Assembly (NCBI RefSeq): GCF_014699115.1
Contig: NZ_JACXAD010000003.1
Coordinates: forward strand, 124,001-188,000
Reading direction: 5' to 3'
Length of the DNA stretch: 64,000 bases
Origin: Hymenobacter montanus
Lineage (GTDB): Bacteria > Bacteroidota > Bacteroidia > Cytophagales > Hymenobacteraceae
Shown here one piece after another: positions 28,397 to 37,397 of the stretch (position 1 is the first letter of the stretch; every line of letters starts with the position of its first letter). Both the position numbers and the translations under genes were made by a program. The notes below the pieces were generated by a model that was not told where the DNA came from, ran no database searches, and was given only the letters and a program-made list of their open reading frames with translations.

Positions 28397-29071
28397 CTAT
28401 TCCGCTTTCTTGTTCGGCATGGTACCAATGATGTGGTCCCACAGCGTACTCGACACGCCAAAGGCTACTTCGTCCTGCCGATAGTGGTGCTGGCTGTGGT
28501 GCGTCCACCACACTTTCAGAAAGTTCTTCGGGGGCGAGTAGGCGTGAATGGCGTAATGCACGAACAAGTACGTGGCGTACCCAAACGTGAAGCCCGCCAA
28601 CAGCCCAAACGCATACGAGCCGAAGGCGAGCCGGAAAATGAAGAACAGCAGCGACGCCACGAACACCGTCACGATGGGCGGCATGGCCAGCCGGGTTTTA
28701 TCCTTGGGGTACTCGTGGTGCACGCCGTGCAGGGTGTACTGAAACTTGGCCCGCGCCGGCGAGGTGGCCGGAATGTGGTACAAGTAACGGTGCACGGCAT
28801 ATTCGACAAACGTGAAGGCGAACAGCCCGAGCAGGAACAGCCCGAACGCCGAAAAGCCCGACATAAAGCCATGCGTAAGGCCGTAATACAGGCTCAGCAC
28901 GGTGGTGAGGGCGAAAATGCCTACGGGCAACGCAATGTGCGTGTGCGAAAGGCGCTCCAGAATTGGGTTCTGGAAGAGTTGGGCCGAGCCTTTGTGCTTG
29001 GGCCGTACCGGTGCAGGGGTGGCTGGTAGGTTAGAAGCTACGGCCGGTTCTTCGGTGGATACTGGTTGCAT
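28397..29071 (-). CDS. Fatty acid hydroxylase / sterol desaturase superfamily membrane enzyme
   Basis: 224 aa from ATG at 29071 (MQPVSTEEP); the frame extends 8 codons upstream. Four membrane segments and the His clusters of the di-iron superfamily: HRYLYH, HGVHHEYP, HYAIHAY and HHSQHHY. These coordinate a diiron centre that hydroxylates a lipid chain; in this phylum candidates are 2- or 3-hydroxylation of sphingolipid or carotenoid substrates, which is inference. Ends 13 bp from a bidirectional terminator. The TAATTTTG at 29100-29107 may be its promoter inside the end of aroK. Confidence 0.9.
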   Translation of the reverse strand: MQPVSTEEPAVASNLPATPAPVRPKHKGSAQLFQNPILERLSHTHIALPVGIFALTTVLSLYYGLTHGFMSGFSAFGLFLLGLFAFTFVEYAVHRYLYHIPATSPARAKFQYTLHGVHHEYPKDKTRLAMPPIVTVFVASLLFFIFRLAFGSYAFGLLAGFTFGYATYLFVHYAIHAYSPPKNFLKVWWTHHSQHHYRQDEVAFGVSSTLWDHIIGTMPNKKAE

Positions 29072-29104
29072 GGAGAGAACGGGCAAACGAATCAAGTAAC
29101 AAAA

Positions 29105-29653
29105 TTACGCGTCGGGCGGTAATTCGCCCCTTGGCGTCGGGGTAAACCCCGCTGCGGCGAGCCGGGCCACCACGGCGGCCACCGTGCAGGCAGTGCCGCG
29201 GCATCGCACGCGGGCCTGGGAGTAAAACTGCTTCCGGGCTGCCAGGGTTTCATGCAGCCACTGTTCGGGGCGGTCGGCCGTAGCCACTAAGGGGCGGGTG
29301 GCGGTCTCGGTCGCGGCGGCCAGGCGGGCGGCAAGCACCGGCTCCGGCACGTCGAGCCAGAGCGTGCAGCCGGCGGCATTCAGCACCGTGAGGTTATCGT
29401 GGAAGCACGGCGTGCCGCCCCCGGTAGCCAGCACCAGGGGCCCCGGCCGGGCCGCCACTTCCCGCAGGACCTTCGCCTCTAACCGACGAAAATACGCTTC
29501 GCCCTGCCGTAAAAAGATGGCCGGAATAGCTTGTCCGCCCCGAGCCACGATTTCAGCGTCGAGGTCCAGAAAAGGCAGCCCGTAGTGGGCGGCCAGGGTC
29601 CGGCCCAGGGTGGTTTTTCCCGAGCCCGGCATGCCAATGAGAAAGAGCTTCAA
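29105..29653 (-). CDS. aroK: Shikimate kinase
   Basis: 182 aa. Walker A GMPGSGKTT at 7-15, DLDAEI with shikimate-binding Asp32, and LATGGGTPC, the shikimate-binding GGG. An RPL motif sits in the lid (TRPLVATADRPEQW). Phosphorylates shikimate in aromatic amino acid synthesis. Same strand as the hydroxylase 34 bp downstream; the operon partner upstream is the ABC permease 155 bp away. Confidence 0.95.
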   Translation of the reverse strand: MKLFLIGMPGSGKTTLGRTLAAHYGLPFLDLDAEIVARGGQAIPAIFLRQGEAYFRRLEAKVLREVAARPGPLVLATGGGTPCFHDNLTVLNAAGCTLWLDVPEPVLAARLAAATETATRPLVATADRPEQWLHETLAARKQFYSQARVRCRGTACTVAAVVARLAAAGFTPTPRGELPPDA

Positions 29654-29808
29654 CGAGAATTAGAGCGGTTTAATGAATGATGGATGCCCCGCGCGTCAAC
29701 CTTGCCCCCAGTTCCCGGTTCGCTTGATGCACGAAGCCACAGGAGCGGAGGAGCCAGGCGTACATCGGTGGTGAAACGGCTGTAAGGAGTGAGAAATATT
29801 GAGCTGGG

Positions 29809-30867
29809 TCAACCGAGCTTTACCCGCGGGTCGAGCAGGGCGTAGAGCACGTCCACGGCAATGTTTATTAGCACGAAGAGTGCCGCCACAAACAGGGTGG
29901 CCCCCATTACCACCGGCAAATCCAGGTTTTCGACGGCCCGCAGCGTTACCGTGCCCAGCCCCTTCCAGTTGAAGATGTATTCGATGAAGAACGCACCCGC
30001 CATAAGCGAGGCCAGCCAACCTGAAACTGCCGTTACCACCGGGTTGAGCGCATTGCGCAGGGCGTGGTGCACCACCGTGGCCGACCGGCTCAGGCCCTTG
30101 GCCCGGGCCGTGCGGATGTAATCCTGGCTGAGCACGTCGAGCATGCTGGAGCGAGTGAGCTGGGTGATGATGGCCAGCGGCCGGATGCCCAGGGCCACGG
30201 CCGGCAGCAGCAGGTTGCGCAGCACCAGATAGCTTTCACCCGTGAAGGGGTCGGTTTCGTACAGTTGCCCGGTGAGGCTCAGACCCGTCCAGGAGCTCCA
30301 GTAAAAGCCGAAGGTGACGGCAATGGCAATGGCCGCCACGAATGAGGGCACCGAGATGCCTAGCACCGACGTGCTGACCAAGGCCCGGTCCAGCCAGGAA
30401 TGGGGGCGCAGGGCCGCCGCCACCCCGAAGGCCACGCCGCCGAGGCTGGCAATAGCCATCGCCGCCAGGGCTAGCCACATCGTGCCTGGGAAATAGTCGA
30501 GCAGGATGCGCAGCACATCCTTGTTGCTCTGGAAGGAACGGCGCAGGTAAGGCATTTTCAGCACCAGGGCGCGGTGGCCCACGGGCAGCAGGGCCAGCCC
30601 GCCGTAGCGGGCGCGGCCGGCCGAGTCGCGCGGGTGCAGCCCCAGCGGCGACACGTCGTTAAGGTAGCCGGCCAGGCGCAGGGGCAAGGGCTGGTCGAGG
30701 CCCAGGTCGGCGGTAATAGCGGCCTTAGTGGCCAGGTCGGTGCGCTGGCCCGCCAGCAGGGCCGCGGGGTCGCCGGGCAGCACGTTGAACAGCAGAAAGA
30801 CCGTGCACGCCACCCCCACGAGAACCAGCAGGCCCTGGGCCAGGCGACGGAGAATGAAAGGAAACAT
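29809..30867 (-). CDS. Oligopeptide/nickel-type ABC transporter permease (DppB/OppB family)
   Basis: 352 aa. N-terminal MFPFILRRLAQGLLVLVGVACTVFLLF followed by NVLPGDPAALLAG is the DppB start, with six predicted membrane helices and the EAA loop TARAKGLSRSATVVHHALRNALNPV that contacts the ATPase; it ends LYALLDPRVKLG as family members do. Residues about 60-110 form an extended periplasmic loop. Only this one subunit is here: no DppC, ATPase or binding protein is next to it, so the rest of the transporter must be encoded elsewhere. Confidence 0.9.
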   Translation of the reverse strand: MFPFILRRLAQGLLVLVGVACTVFLLFNVLPGDPAALLAGQRTDLATKAAITADLGLDQPLPLRLAGYLNDVSPLGLHPRDSAGRARYGGLALLPVGHRALVLKMPYLRRSFQSNKDVLRILLDYFPGTMWLALAAMAIASLGGVAFGVAAALRPHSWLDRALVSTSVLGISVPSFVAAIAIAVTFGFYWSSWTGLSLTGQLYETDPFTGESYLVLRNLLLPAVALGIRPLAIITQLTRSSMLDVLSQDYIRTARAKGLSRSATVVHHALRNALNPVVTAVSGWLASLMAGAFFIEYIFNWKGLGTVTLRAVENLDLPVVMGATLFVAALFVLINIAVDVLYALLDPRVKLG

Positions 30868-30937
30868 AATGGCGGCGAGACCTCGCCTTGGTGGAGTGGT
30901 CGATGAGCGATAATTAGCGGAGCTATTTGAGGTAGCT

Positions 30938-31024
30938 TTTAGAACTCAGAAATTAGAACCCAGAACTTAGAACCTAGACCAAAGCAAGGAGCCGGGTGAG
31001 GGCTAAAAAAGCTTAGGTTCTAAG
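30938..31024. repeat. Degenerate TTAGAAC-type repeats with 11-bp inverted repeat
   Basis: Three near-copies of a TTAGAACYCAGAA-like unit at 30938-30976, whose last copy (CTTAGAACCTA, 30966-30976) is answered by its exact reverse complement at 31014-31024. Located between the permease start and BT_3928 stop; may form a hairpin in the leftward BT_3928 3' region. Confidence 0.6.
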
Positions 31025-31116
31025 CTCTAACGCAGCATCCGTCGAAACAGAGAAGGCAGATAGCTTCTGATGAAGGCACGAATGCCCGCCGCCAGGGTGG
31101 CGGTGGCAGCTGGGGG

Positions 31117-32274
31117 TTATTGCAGCTTCTCCTCTACTTTGCCGATGCTGGGAATATCGTGGTAGTGGTACTTGCCCCGCACTACGCCGTCCTTCAGCAG
31201 CAGGAAGCCGGGGTTGGAGCGAATGATGGATTTGAGCACCGTGGCATCGGCGTAGTAGAAGGGCACGGCGAAGTTGGCGTTGTGCCGGAACACGTCGAAC
31301 TCCGCTGGGCTGCTGCTGGTGATGATGAGCGGCAAAATGTTGGCGCGCGACTCCTTGGCATCAGCGAACAGTTTGTTGATGAGGTCGTAGCGGTCGCGGT
31401 CGGCCTTGTCGGTATTCTGAACGATGAGCACGAGCTTTTTGCCGCGCAGCAGCTCGGAGGTATAGTCGCCCTCGTCGTTCCACACCCGGAAGTCGGTGAT
31501 CTTGGGCCCATCCTCGGGGTTGAGCGGCACCATGCTCTTGTAGGTCCAGGTCGAATCGGGGTAGGTCGTAAACTCCTGGGTTTGCCCATTTTTCTCCATG
31601 ATGTACTTGTAGCGGAGCGGGGCACTGGGCTTCATCAGCTGGCCAATGTTGTTGCCGACTTTATAGGGTAGGAAATCAAAGTAGGGCAGGTGCCCCAGGG
31701 CCCGCACGCCGATGCCGATGGCAATGGCCGAAGCAAAGGTCATGGTCATGACGCCCGGGGTGCCCTGCACGAAGGAGTGGCGCAGGAACCGCTGGTTGAA
31801 AAACACAATGGACCAGAGCGCCAGTAAGAACAAGTCTTTCGTAAACGACGTCCACGGGGTCAGCTTAATGAAATCGCCGAAGCAGCCGCAGTCGGTTACT
31901 TTGTTGAAGGCCGCCGAGTAAAAGGTCAGAAAGGCAAAGAAGACCAGCAGGGCCAGCAGCGCCCGCAAGGTGTTGCGCAAGTACCAGCGCAACAGCAGGG
32001 CCACGCCCAGAATAACCTCCAGCGAGCTGATGACGATGGACAGGCTGCGCGAGCTGTTGGCCAGGGCCCTAAACAAGCCGCTCAGCAAAGGCACGTCGCG
32101 CGAGAAGACGTCGAAGTATTCCTCCAGCTTGTAGGCCGTGCCCACGGGGTCGTTGAGCTTGATGAGGCCGGAAAAAATGAACAAGGCCCCCAGCAAAAAC
32201 CACGACACCCGCGTGAGGGTGCGTAAGCGGTGCTGGACAGAAGTGGCCGGGGGGAGGGAACCAGGAGTTGACAT
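31117..32274 (-). CDS. BT_3928-type protein: DoxX-like membrane domain with C-terminal soluble domain
   Basis: 385 aa. N-terminal membrane domain begins VSWFLLGALFIFSGLIKLNDPVGTAYKLEEYF, a DoxX-like pattern with four helices and a CGCF motif (VTDCGCFGD) facing a helix end. After residue about 200 comes a soluble domain resembling a thioredoxin fold (KKLVLIVQNTDKADRDRYD ... FAVPFYYADATVLKSIIRSNPGFLLLKDG). Known in Bacteroidota beside DUF1599 and folP, as here. Possibly a redox or respiratory accessory; function not established. A TACTTTG element ends 4 nt before the ATG. Confidence 0.88.
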   Translation of the reverse strand: MSTPGSLPPATSVQHRLRTLTRVSWFLLGALFIFSGLIKLNDPVGTAYKLEEYFDVFSRDVPLLSGLFRALANSSRSLSIVISSLEVILGVALLLRWYLRNTLRALLALLVFFAFLTFYSAAFNKVTDCGCFGDFIKLTPWTSFTKDLFLLALWSIVFFNQRFLRHSFVQGTPGVMTMTFASAIAIGIGVRALGHLPYFDFLPYKVGNNIGQLMKPSAPLRYKYIMEKNGQTQEFTTYPDSTWTYKSMVPLNPEDGPKITDFRVWNDEGDYTSELLRGKKLVLIVQNTDKADRDRYDLINKLFADAKESRANILPLIITSSSPAEFDVFRHNANFAVPFYYADATVLKSIIRSNPGFLLLKDGVVRGKYHYHDIPSIGKVEEKLQ

Positions 32275-32278
32275 AAGA

Positions 32279-32285
32279 CAAAGTA
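32279..32285 (-). promoter_or_regulatory. -7-like element TACTTTG, 4 nt before the ATG at 32274
   Basis: Minus strand reads TACTTTG-TCTT-ATG. Same TTTG-N4-ATG arrangement as at 18594 and 47079. Confidence 0.45.
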
Positions 32286-32373
32286 AACCGGTGGCAAACG
32301 GCTAGGCAACGCGCAAAGTTTGGGAGGCGATGAGCAGGACGTTCTTTCTGCTCATGGCTTTACCTCTATCCGG

Positions 32374-32928
32374 TCATTTTTTCTCTTCCTCCCTGCCTTC
32401 CCCTCGCAAAATCAAGGCGAAGACGGCGTAGTTCAGCATATCGCGGTAGCTGCCTTCCACACCTTCGCTTACGGTAGCCACTCCGCCATTATCTTCCAGC
32501 TGCTTAACGCGGTGCAGCTTCATCAGAATGAGGTCGGTGATGCTGGCGACGCGCATTTGGCGCCAGGCTTCGCCGTAGTCGTGGTTTTTGGCCAGCAGCA
32601 GGCGGCGGTTTTCCGCGGCCTCGTGGTCGTAGGCCGTGGCCACCGCCTCGGGCGTGAGGTCCAACGGGGTGTCGGGCGGCAGGTGCAGCTGCATCAGGGC
32701 AATAAGGCAGTAGTTGATGATGGCCACGAACTCCTCGCTCACGTCGTCGGCCACGAGCTGCACGCCGGTTTCCTGGATGGTGCGGATGCGGTTGGCTTTG
32801 ATGAAAATCTGGTCCGTGACCGAGGGCAGGCGCAGGATGCGCCAGGCCGTGCCGTAATCGTGGGTTTTGGCCAGGAACAAGGCCCGGCAGCGGGCCAGCA
32901 GCAGGTCGTAGTGGTCGGGGGTGGTCAA
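32374..32928 (-). CDS. DUF1599 protein (nucleotide modification associated domain 1), two internal copies
   Basis: 184 aa if started at the TTG at 32928 (reads L/M-TTPDHYDLLLARC), which matches where family members begin. A longer frame reaches an ATG at 33036 but that would run into the divergent folP start and adds a low-complexity stretch. Two related halves are visible: KTHDYGTAWRILRLPSVTDQIFIKANRIRTI and KNHDYGEAWRQMRVASITDLILMKLHRVKQL (each shown here only as its core). Each carries the HDYG-AWR signature. Function unknown; synteny with BT_3928 and folP is conserved in the phylum. Confidence 0.85.
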   Translation of the reverse strand: MTTPDHYDLLLARCRALFLAKTHDYGTAWRILRLPSVTDQIFIKANRIRTIQETGVQLVADDVSEEFVAIINYCLIALMQLHLPPDTPLDLTPEAVATAYDHEAAENRRLLLAKNHDYGEAWRQMRVASITDLILMKLHRVKQLEDNGGVATVSEGVEGSYRDMLNYAVFALILRGEGREEEKK

Positions 32929-33034
32929 GGGGAGGGAGGAAAGTAGTGGGAAGGGCCGCCGCGGCACCTTCGAGGCCGCAAGTTCGCCTTGCCGGATGGA
33001 TATTGAGCGGCCGTAGCTCCCTGCCCCATTGTCC

Positions 33035-33949
33035 ATGCCGTCCGTTCCCCTGCCCAGCCGCTCAGTGGCTCATGCCTCTCTCCATCCCTGCCCTCATGCG
33101 CTACTCAGTCCGCATGGGCGCTTGCTCGACTTGCATCGGCCGCAGGTAATGGGCATTCTCAACCTGACGCCCGACTCGTTTTTCGCCGACAGCCGCCTGG
33201 CCTCGGAGCGCGACTTGCTGGCCCGGGCCGAAGCCATGCTCGCGGCCGGGGCCGCCGTGCTCGACCTGGGCGCCTACAGCACCCGGCCGGGGGCCGACCA
33301 CATCGCCGAAGCCGAGGAAGCCCAGCGGCTGCTGCCCGCCATTGCCCTGCTGCGCCGACAGTTTCCGCAGGCGTTCCTATCGGCCGATACCTTCCGGGCC
33401 TCCGTGGCCGCCGCGGCCGTAGAAGCCGGGGCCGATATGGTGAACGACGTGGCCGGCGGCACCCTCGACGCGGCGATGTTCGCAACCGTGGGCCGCCTGC
33501 GCGTGCCCTACGTGCTGATGCACCTGCGCGGCACGCCCCAAACCATGGCCCAGCTCACCGACTACGAGGACGACGTGGTGCTCACGCTGCTGCGCTACTT
33601 CCGCGACGCGCTGGCCGCCCTGCGCCAGGCCGGGGTGGTCGACGTGCTGCTGGACCCCGGCTTTGGGTTTGCCAAGACGGCTGCTCAAAGCCACGAGGTG
33701 TTGCGCCGACTGGCTGAGCTGCAGGTGCTGGGTCGGCCCTTGCTGGCCGGACTGTCGCGCAAAAGAATGGTGTATGGCCCGTTGGGGCTCCGTCCCGAAA
33801 CGGCCCTGAACGGCACCACGGCCCTGCACATGGTGGCCCTGCAAGGCGGTGCCCGGCTGCTACGAGCCCACGACGTGGCCGAGGCGCGCCAAGCCATTGA
33901 GCTGTGGGAATTGGTCAGCGGGGAAGGAGAGGAGAAAGAAAGGAGCTAG
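33035..33949 (+). CDS. folP: Dihydropteroate synthase
   Basis: 304 aa from the ATG at 33035; a TTG two codons earlier is possible and the true start may be later, because family members need only about 15 residues before VMGILNLTPDSFF. Signatures: MGILNLTPDSF, DLGAYSTRPGA (DxGxxSTRPG; Ala replaces the usual Gly-Gly), ADTFRASVAAAAVEAGADMVNDVAGG, LDPGFGFAKTAAQSH and GLSRKRM (SRK). Condenses p-aminobenzoate with hydroxymethyl-dihydropterin. Divergent from DUF1599 and 640 bp before cdaA, a gene pair that is usually adjacent in Bacteroidota. Confidence 0.95.
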   Translation: MPSVPLPSRSVAHASLHPCPHALLSPHGRLLDLHRPQVMGILNLTPDSFFADSRLASERDLLARAEAMLAAGAAVLDLGAYSTRPGADHIAEAEEAQRLLPAIALLRRQFPQAFLSADTFRASVAAAAVEAGADMVNDVAGGTLDAAMFATVGRLRVPYVLMHLRGTPQTMAQLTDYEDDVVLTLLRYFRDALAALRQAGVVDVLLDPGFGFAKTAAQSHEVLRRLAELQVLGRPLLAGLSRKRMVYGPLGLRPETALNGTTALHMVALQGGARLLRAHDVAEARQAIELWELVSGEGEEKERS

Positions 33950-34589
33950 AAATAGACTTAGCTCGCCAATAAACTGCGACGGACCGAAAAGCAGAGTCGC
34001 GCTCTGTATTTTCTGCTGAGCTCGCCAGCAAGATCTCTCCATGATTGGGAGCTTAGTGCATCTTTTTCGATTTTCTGGCTACTTTAGTACGAATGACCAC
34101 TCGTATTACCGAAACCACTAACTGATTGGGATTACTTCGCAGCCGCGCCAGGTGACGACACTAGGCGACGACATTGGTTCGCCAGCTATTGCCGGCAGCA
34201 TTGGCCACTTTTCAACGCCGCATGCGTTCGCCTTCGGCACGTCGCTCTTAGCTCAGCATTTGAATTGCGAACAGTGTTGCTACTCAACGAAAGACGGTAT
34301 TATCGACGGTACACAAACCGATACCTCCTCGCGAACGTTAGATTACCTAATTAGCCTGGCCAATGAGTGAACCCGAACCCGAAAGGCACCCTTACAGAGG
34401 CCGTTTAAACAACATCCAGTTCACTGAGCCCGTTTTGACTACTCCGCGTTCCACGAGACCGGGTCCAATCTTTTCTTTATCCGCACTCCTGCCGCTTCAG
34501 CTTTTTTAAATTTCTGCTTCGGCGCTGCGATACGGGTAAGCTTTTGAAACACGCTCCTATCTGCCCCAACGCTCCTTTTTCCTTGTAAG
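33950..34589. other. 640-bp intergenic region, no supported gene
   Basis: An open frame at 34152-34370 (72 codons) has no recognisable features and poor coding character. Composition is more AT-rich than neighbouring genes. It probably holds the cdaA promoter near its right end; a wrecked gene cannot be excluded. Confidence 0.5.
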
Positions 34590-35423
34590 ATGACCGGCCC
34601 ATTCCCCATCAATTTCCTGCAGTTTGGCTGGATTGACGCGGCCGATGTGCTTCTGGTTACGGTGCTGCTGTATCAGCTCTACAAGCTATTGCGGGGCTCG
34701 GTGGCGCTGAACGTGGCCTTGGGGCTGGTGTCGTTTTACCTGCTGTATCTGGTGGTGAAGGCTACCGGCATGGAGGTGCTGACCAAAATCCTGGGTCAGT
34801 TTATGAGTGTGGGGGTGTTGGCCAGCATTATTCTGTTTCAGCAGGAAATCCGGCGCTTCCTGCTGAGCGTGGGCAAGGCCACGGCCCTGGAACGGGTGCG
34901 GGGGTGGCGCTGGGGGCGTCCCTCCCTGGACGCGCCGCTGTTGGTGGGCCCCTTCGTCGAAGCGGCGAAGAGCTTGTCGGCTAAGTATACGGGGGCCCTG
35001 ATCTGCTTTGCCCAGGCGTCGGACCTCACCGCCTTCGCCGAATCGGGCGACCGGCTCGATGCCGAAATCAGCAAGCGCTTGCTGCTGTCGATTTTCAACA
35101 AAACCAGTCCCCTGCACGATGGGGCCGTTATCGTAACCAACGGCCGTATTCAGGCCGCCCGCTGCATTCTGCCGGTGAGCGAAAACCCCGACGTGCCCGC
35201 CTCGCTGGGCCTGCGCCACCGGGCCGCCATTGGCTTGAGCGAAATTACCGACGCCGTAGTACTCGTGGTGAGCGAAGAAACCGGCGCGATGAGCCTCGTG
35301 TACCAGGGCGAGGTGTACCGCGACCTCTCCACCGCCGAGCTGCGTGCCCGGCTGAATGAGTGGCTATTACGTGGCGAAACTCAGCCTAAAAGCATGAGCC
35401 CCGAAACCAACGCCATCGCGTAA
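34590..35423 (+). CDS. cdaA: Diadenylate cyclase CdaA
   Basis: 277 aa. Three N-terminal membrane helices (about 17-35, 38-57, 66-85) then a DisA_N domain. Catalytic motifs DGA at 177-179 (SPLHDGAVIV) and RHRAA at 209-213 (LGLRHRAAIG) are intact, and EETGAMSLV closes the domain. Makes cyclic di-AMP, which controls osmotic and potassium balance. The C-terminus has a short extension (RGETQPKSMSPETNAIA). The folP-cdaA order matches other Bacteroidota; unlike Firmicutes no cdaR regulator follows. Confidence 0.95.
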   Translation: MTGPFPINFLQFGWIDAADVLLVTVLLYQLYKLLRGSVALNVALGLVSFYLLYLVVKATGMEVLTKILGQFMSVGVLASIILFQQEIRRFLLSVGKATALERVRGWRWGRPSLDAPLLVGPFVEAAKSLSAKYTGALICFAQASDLTAFAESGDRLDAEISKRLLLSIFNKTSPLHDGAVIVTNGRIQAARCILPVSENPDVPASLGLRHRAAIGLSEITDAVVLVVSEETGAMSLVYQGEVYRDLSTAELRARLNEWLLRGETQPKSMSPETNAIA

Positions 35424-35635
35424 GGCGGTTGGCCATTGCTGATTAAGGGCTCATCTGCATAGGGATAGAAGAATCAACCAAGCACTTTGGGCTGGTCAGC
35501 CTACCAGCCTGGGCTGCTACCACGAACCGGAGTTCGCAGGGCACCTGATCGGTTAGGAGCTACCCACGCAACCCTGCCCCAATAGCCTCGTTAAAGCCAA
35601 TAGATTTAGCCTGACTTTCCAATAAAATTAGCTAC

Positions 35636-35998
35636 ATGAAAATCGAAGTTTCCAAGGGCCAGGATAAGGGTTTTCTGCCCGACGGCCGCCACACGGTCGA
35701 AATTACCGATATTGAGGAAGGCGTAAGTGAGCACCAGCAAGTGCCTTTCTTCGCCGCTCGCATGGAGAATGAGGATGGCTTTGTAAGCCAGCGCTTCTAC
35801 AACTCCGAAGCCGGACGCCCCATCATTCTGCAGTTGTATACAGCCGTTGGCATCAAGCCCGAAGAAGGCAAGACCCTTGATACCAAGCAACTCATCGGCA
35901 AGCGCCTTTCCGTGGAGGTTGGCGACCATGCCTATGCCGACCCCGCGACTGGCAACGAGCGCAGCATTCGGCAGGCCACGGGTTTCCGGGCTGCTTAG
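35636..35998 (+). CDS. Small hypothetical protein
   Basis: 120 aa, acidic, no signal peptide or membrane segment. MKIEVSKGQDKGFLPDGRHTVEITDIEEG reads like a short beta-strand domain; the central VSQRFYNSEAGRPIILQLYTAVGIKPEEGKTLD is reminiscent of small phage-derived or DNA-replication accessory domains (DUF669-like), but this is a weak impression. Stands alone with its own terminator at 36014-36049. Codon use is like the chromosome average, so not an obvious recent import. Confidence 0.75.
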   Translation: MKIEVSKGQDKGFLPDGRHTVEITDIEEGVSEHQQVPFFAARMENEDGFVSQRFYNSEAGRPIILQLYTAVGIKPEEGKTLDTKQLIGKRLSVEVGDHAYADPATGNERSIRQATGFRAA

Positions 35999-36013
35999 CC
36001 AGTTTTTTAACTG

Positions 36014-36049
36014 AAAAAGGCCACTGCCCATCGGGCTAGTGGCCTTTTT
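36014..36049. terminator. Terminator between the small hypothetical gene and kbl
   Basis: 12-bp stem (36014-36025 with 36038-36049) plus an inner 4-bp stem, A5 on one side and T5 on the other; usable by both convergent genes. Confidence 0.88.
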
Positions 36050-36113
36050 GTTGGCAGATGCTAATGCCAGGTTCCCCTTTCTCTTGGAGAGGGGGCCGGG
36101 GGTGAGGTTCCCC

Positions 36114-37361
36114 TCACGGGGTGTTCTGGACCACCTGTCCGGCGGGCGATTGCGCCGCGCCGGGCTCTTTCAGGGTTCCTAGTTCCCGGCCGACTTCCTT
36201 GAAAGCGGCAATGGCCTTGTCGAGGTGCGCGCGGGTGTGGCCGGCGCTGAGCTGCACCCGAATGCGGGCCTGGCCCTGCGGCACTACGGGGTAATAGAAT
36301 CCGACCACGTAGATGCCCTTGTCCAGCATGCGGGCGGCGAACTCCTGGGCCAGCTTGGCATCGTAGAGCATAACGGGCACGATGGGGTGCTGGCCGGGGC
36401 GAATGTCGAAGCCGGCGGCGGTCATTTGCTCGCGGAAGTAGCGCGTGTTTTCCTCGAGCTGGTCGCGCAGGGCGGTGCTTTCGGTGAGCAGTTCGAGCAC
36501 GCGCAGCGAGGCCCCCACGATGGCGGGCGCCAGCGTGTTGCTGAACAGATACGGCCGGCTGCGCTGGCGCAGCATGGCGATAATCTCCTTGCGGCCCGAG
36601 GTGAAGCCACCCATGGCCCCGCCCAGGGCCTTGCCCAGCGTGCCGGTAATGATGTCGATGCGGCCCATTACATCGCGCATCTCATGAGTGCCGCGGCCGG
36701 TTTTGCCCAGGAAGCCGCTGCTGTGGCATTCATCCACCATCACCAGGGCCTGGTAGTGGTCGGCCAGGTCGCAGATGCGGTCAAGCTGCGCGATGGTGCC
36801 ATCCATCGAAAACGAGCCGTCGGTGACGATGATGCGGTGGCGGGTGCCTTTGGCCTGAGCAGCCTGCAGCTGTTTTTCCAGGTCCGCCATGTCGTTGTGC
36901 TGGTAGCGGAAGCGCTGGGCCTTGCACAGGCGCACGCCGTCGATAATGCTGGCGTGGTTCAGGGCGTCGGAAATAATGGCGTCCTGCTCGTCGAACAGCG
37001 GCTCGAACACGCCCCCGTTGGCGTCGAAAGCCGCCGCGTACAGAATAGTGTCTTCGGTGCCCAGAAATTCGGCCAGCTTCCGCTCCAGCTCTTTGTGAAG
37101 GTCCTGCGTGCCGCAGATAAAGCGCACCGACGACATGCCGTAACCGTGGGTGTCGATGGCCGCTTTGGCCGCCTTAATCACCTCGGGGTGCGACGACAGC
37201 CCCAGGTAGTTGTTGGCGCAGAAGTTCAGCACCTCCCCGGCTTCGTCGGTTTCGATTTCGGCGCCCTGGGGCGAAGTAATGATGCGTTCCTTTTTGAAAA
37301 GGCCGGCGTTCTGGATTTCCTGAAGCTGCCGTTCGAGGTCGGGCTGGAGCGTGGCGTACAT
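36114..37361 (-). CDS. kbl: Glycine C-acetyltransferase (2-amino-3-ketobutyrate CoA ligase)
   Basis: 415 aa. PLP-dependent alpha-oxoamine synthase: substrate region [54 protein letters not shown], and PLP Lys244 in [15 protein letters not shown]. The last 17 or so residues ([17 protein letters not shown]) are an extra tail. It splits 2-amino-3-oxobutyrate, made by threonine dehydrogenase, into glycine and acetyl-CoA. The matching dehydrogenase is 2.3 kb away on the other strand (39662-40657); the intervening DNA looks inserted and degraded. Confidence 0.95.
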   Translation of the reverse strand: MYATLQPDLERQLQEIQNAGLFKKERIITSPQGAEIETDEAGEVLNFCANNYLGLSSHPEVIKAAKAAIDTHGYGMSSVRFICGTQDLHKELERKLAEFLGTEDTILYAAAFDANGGVFEPLFDEQDAIISDALNHASIIDGVRLCKAQRFRYQHNDMADLEKQLQAAQAKGTRHRIIVTDGSFSMDGTIAQLDRICDLADHYQALVMVDECHSSGFLGKTGRGTHEMRDVMGRIDIITGTLGKALGGAMGGFTSGRKEIIAMLRQRSRPYLFSNTLAPAIVGASLRVLELLTESTALRDQLEENTRYFREQMTAAGFDIRPGQHPIVPVMLYDAKLAQEFAARMLDKGIYVVGFYYPVVPQGQARIRVQLSAGHTRAHLDKAIAAFKEVGRELGTLKEPGAAQSPAGQVVQNTP

Positions 37362-37389
37362 AGTTGCGGGATGACTTTAATTACTAAAC

Positions 37390-37397
37390 CAAAGATA
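37390..37397 (-). promoter_or_regulatory. -7 element TATCTTTG for kbl
   Basis: Minus-strand TATCTTTG, 28 bp before the kbl ATG. Confidence 0.6.

Noticed and set aside
34152..34370. 72-codon plus-strand frame between folP and cdaA
   Set aside because: No recognisable motif, no clear start context and low coding character; left as intergenic.
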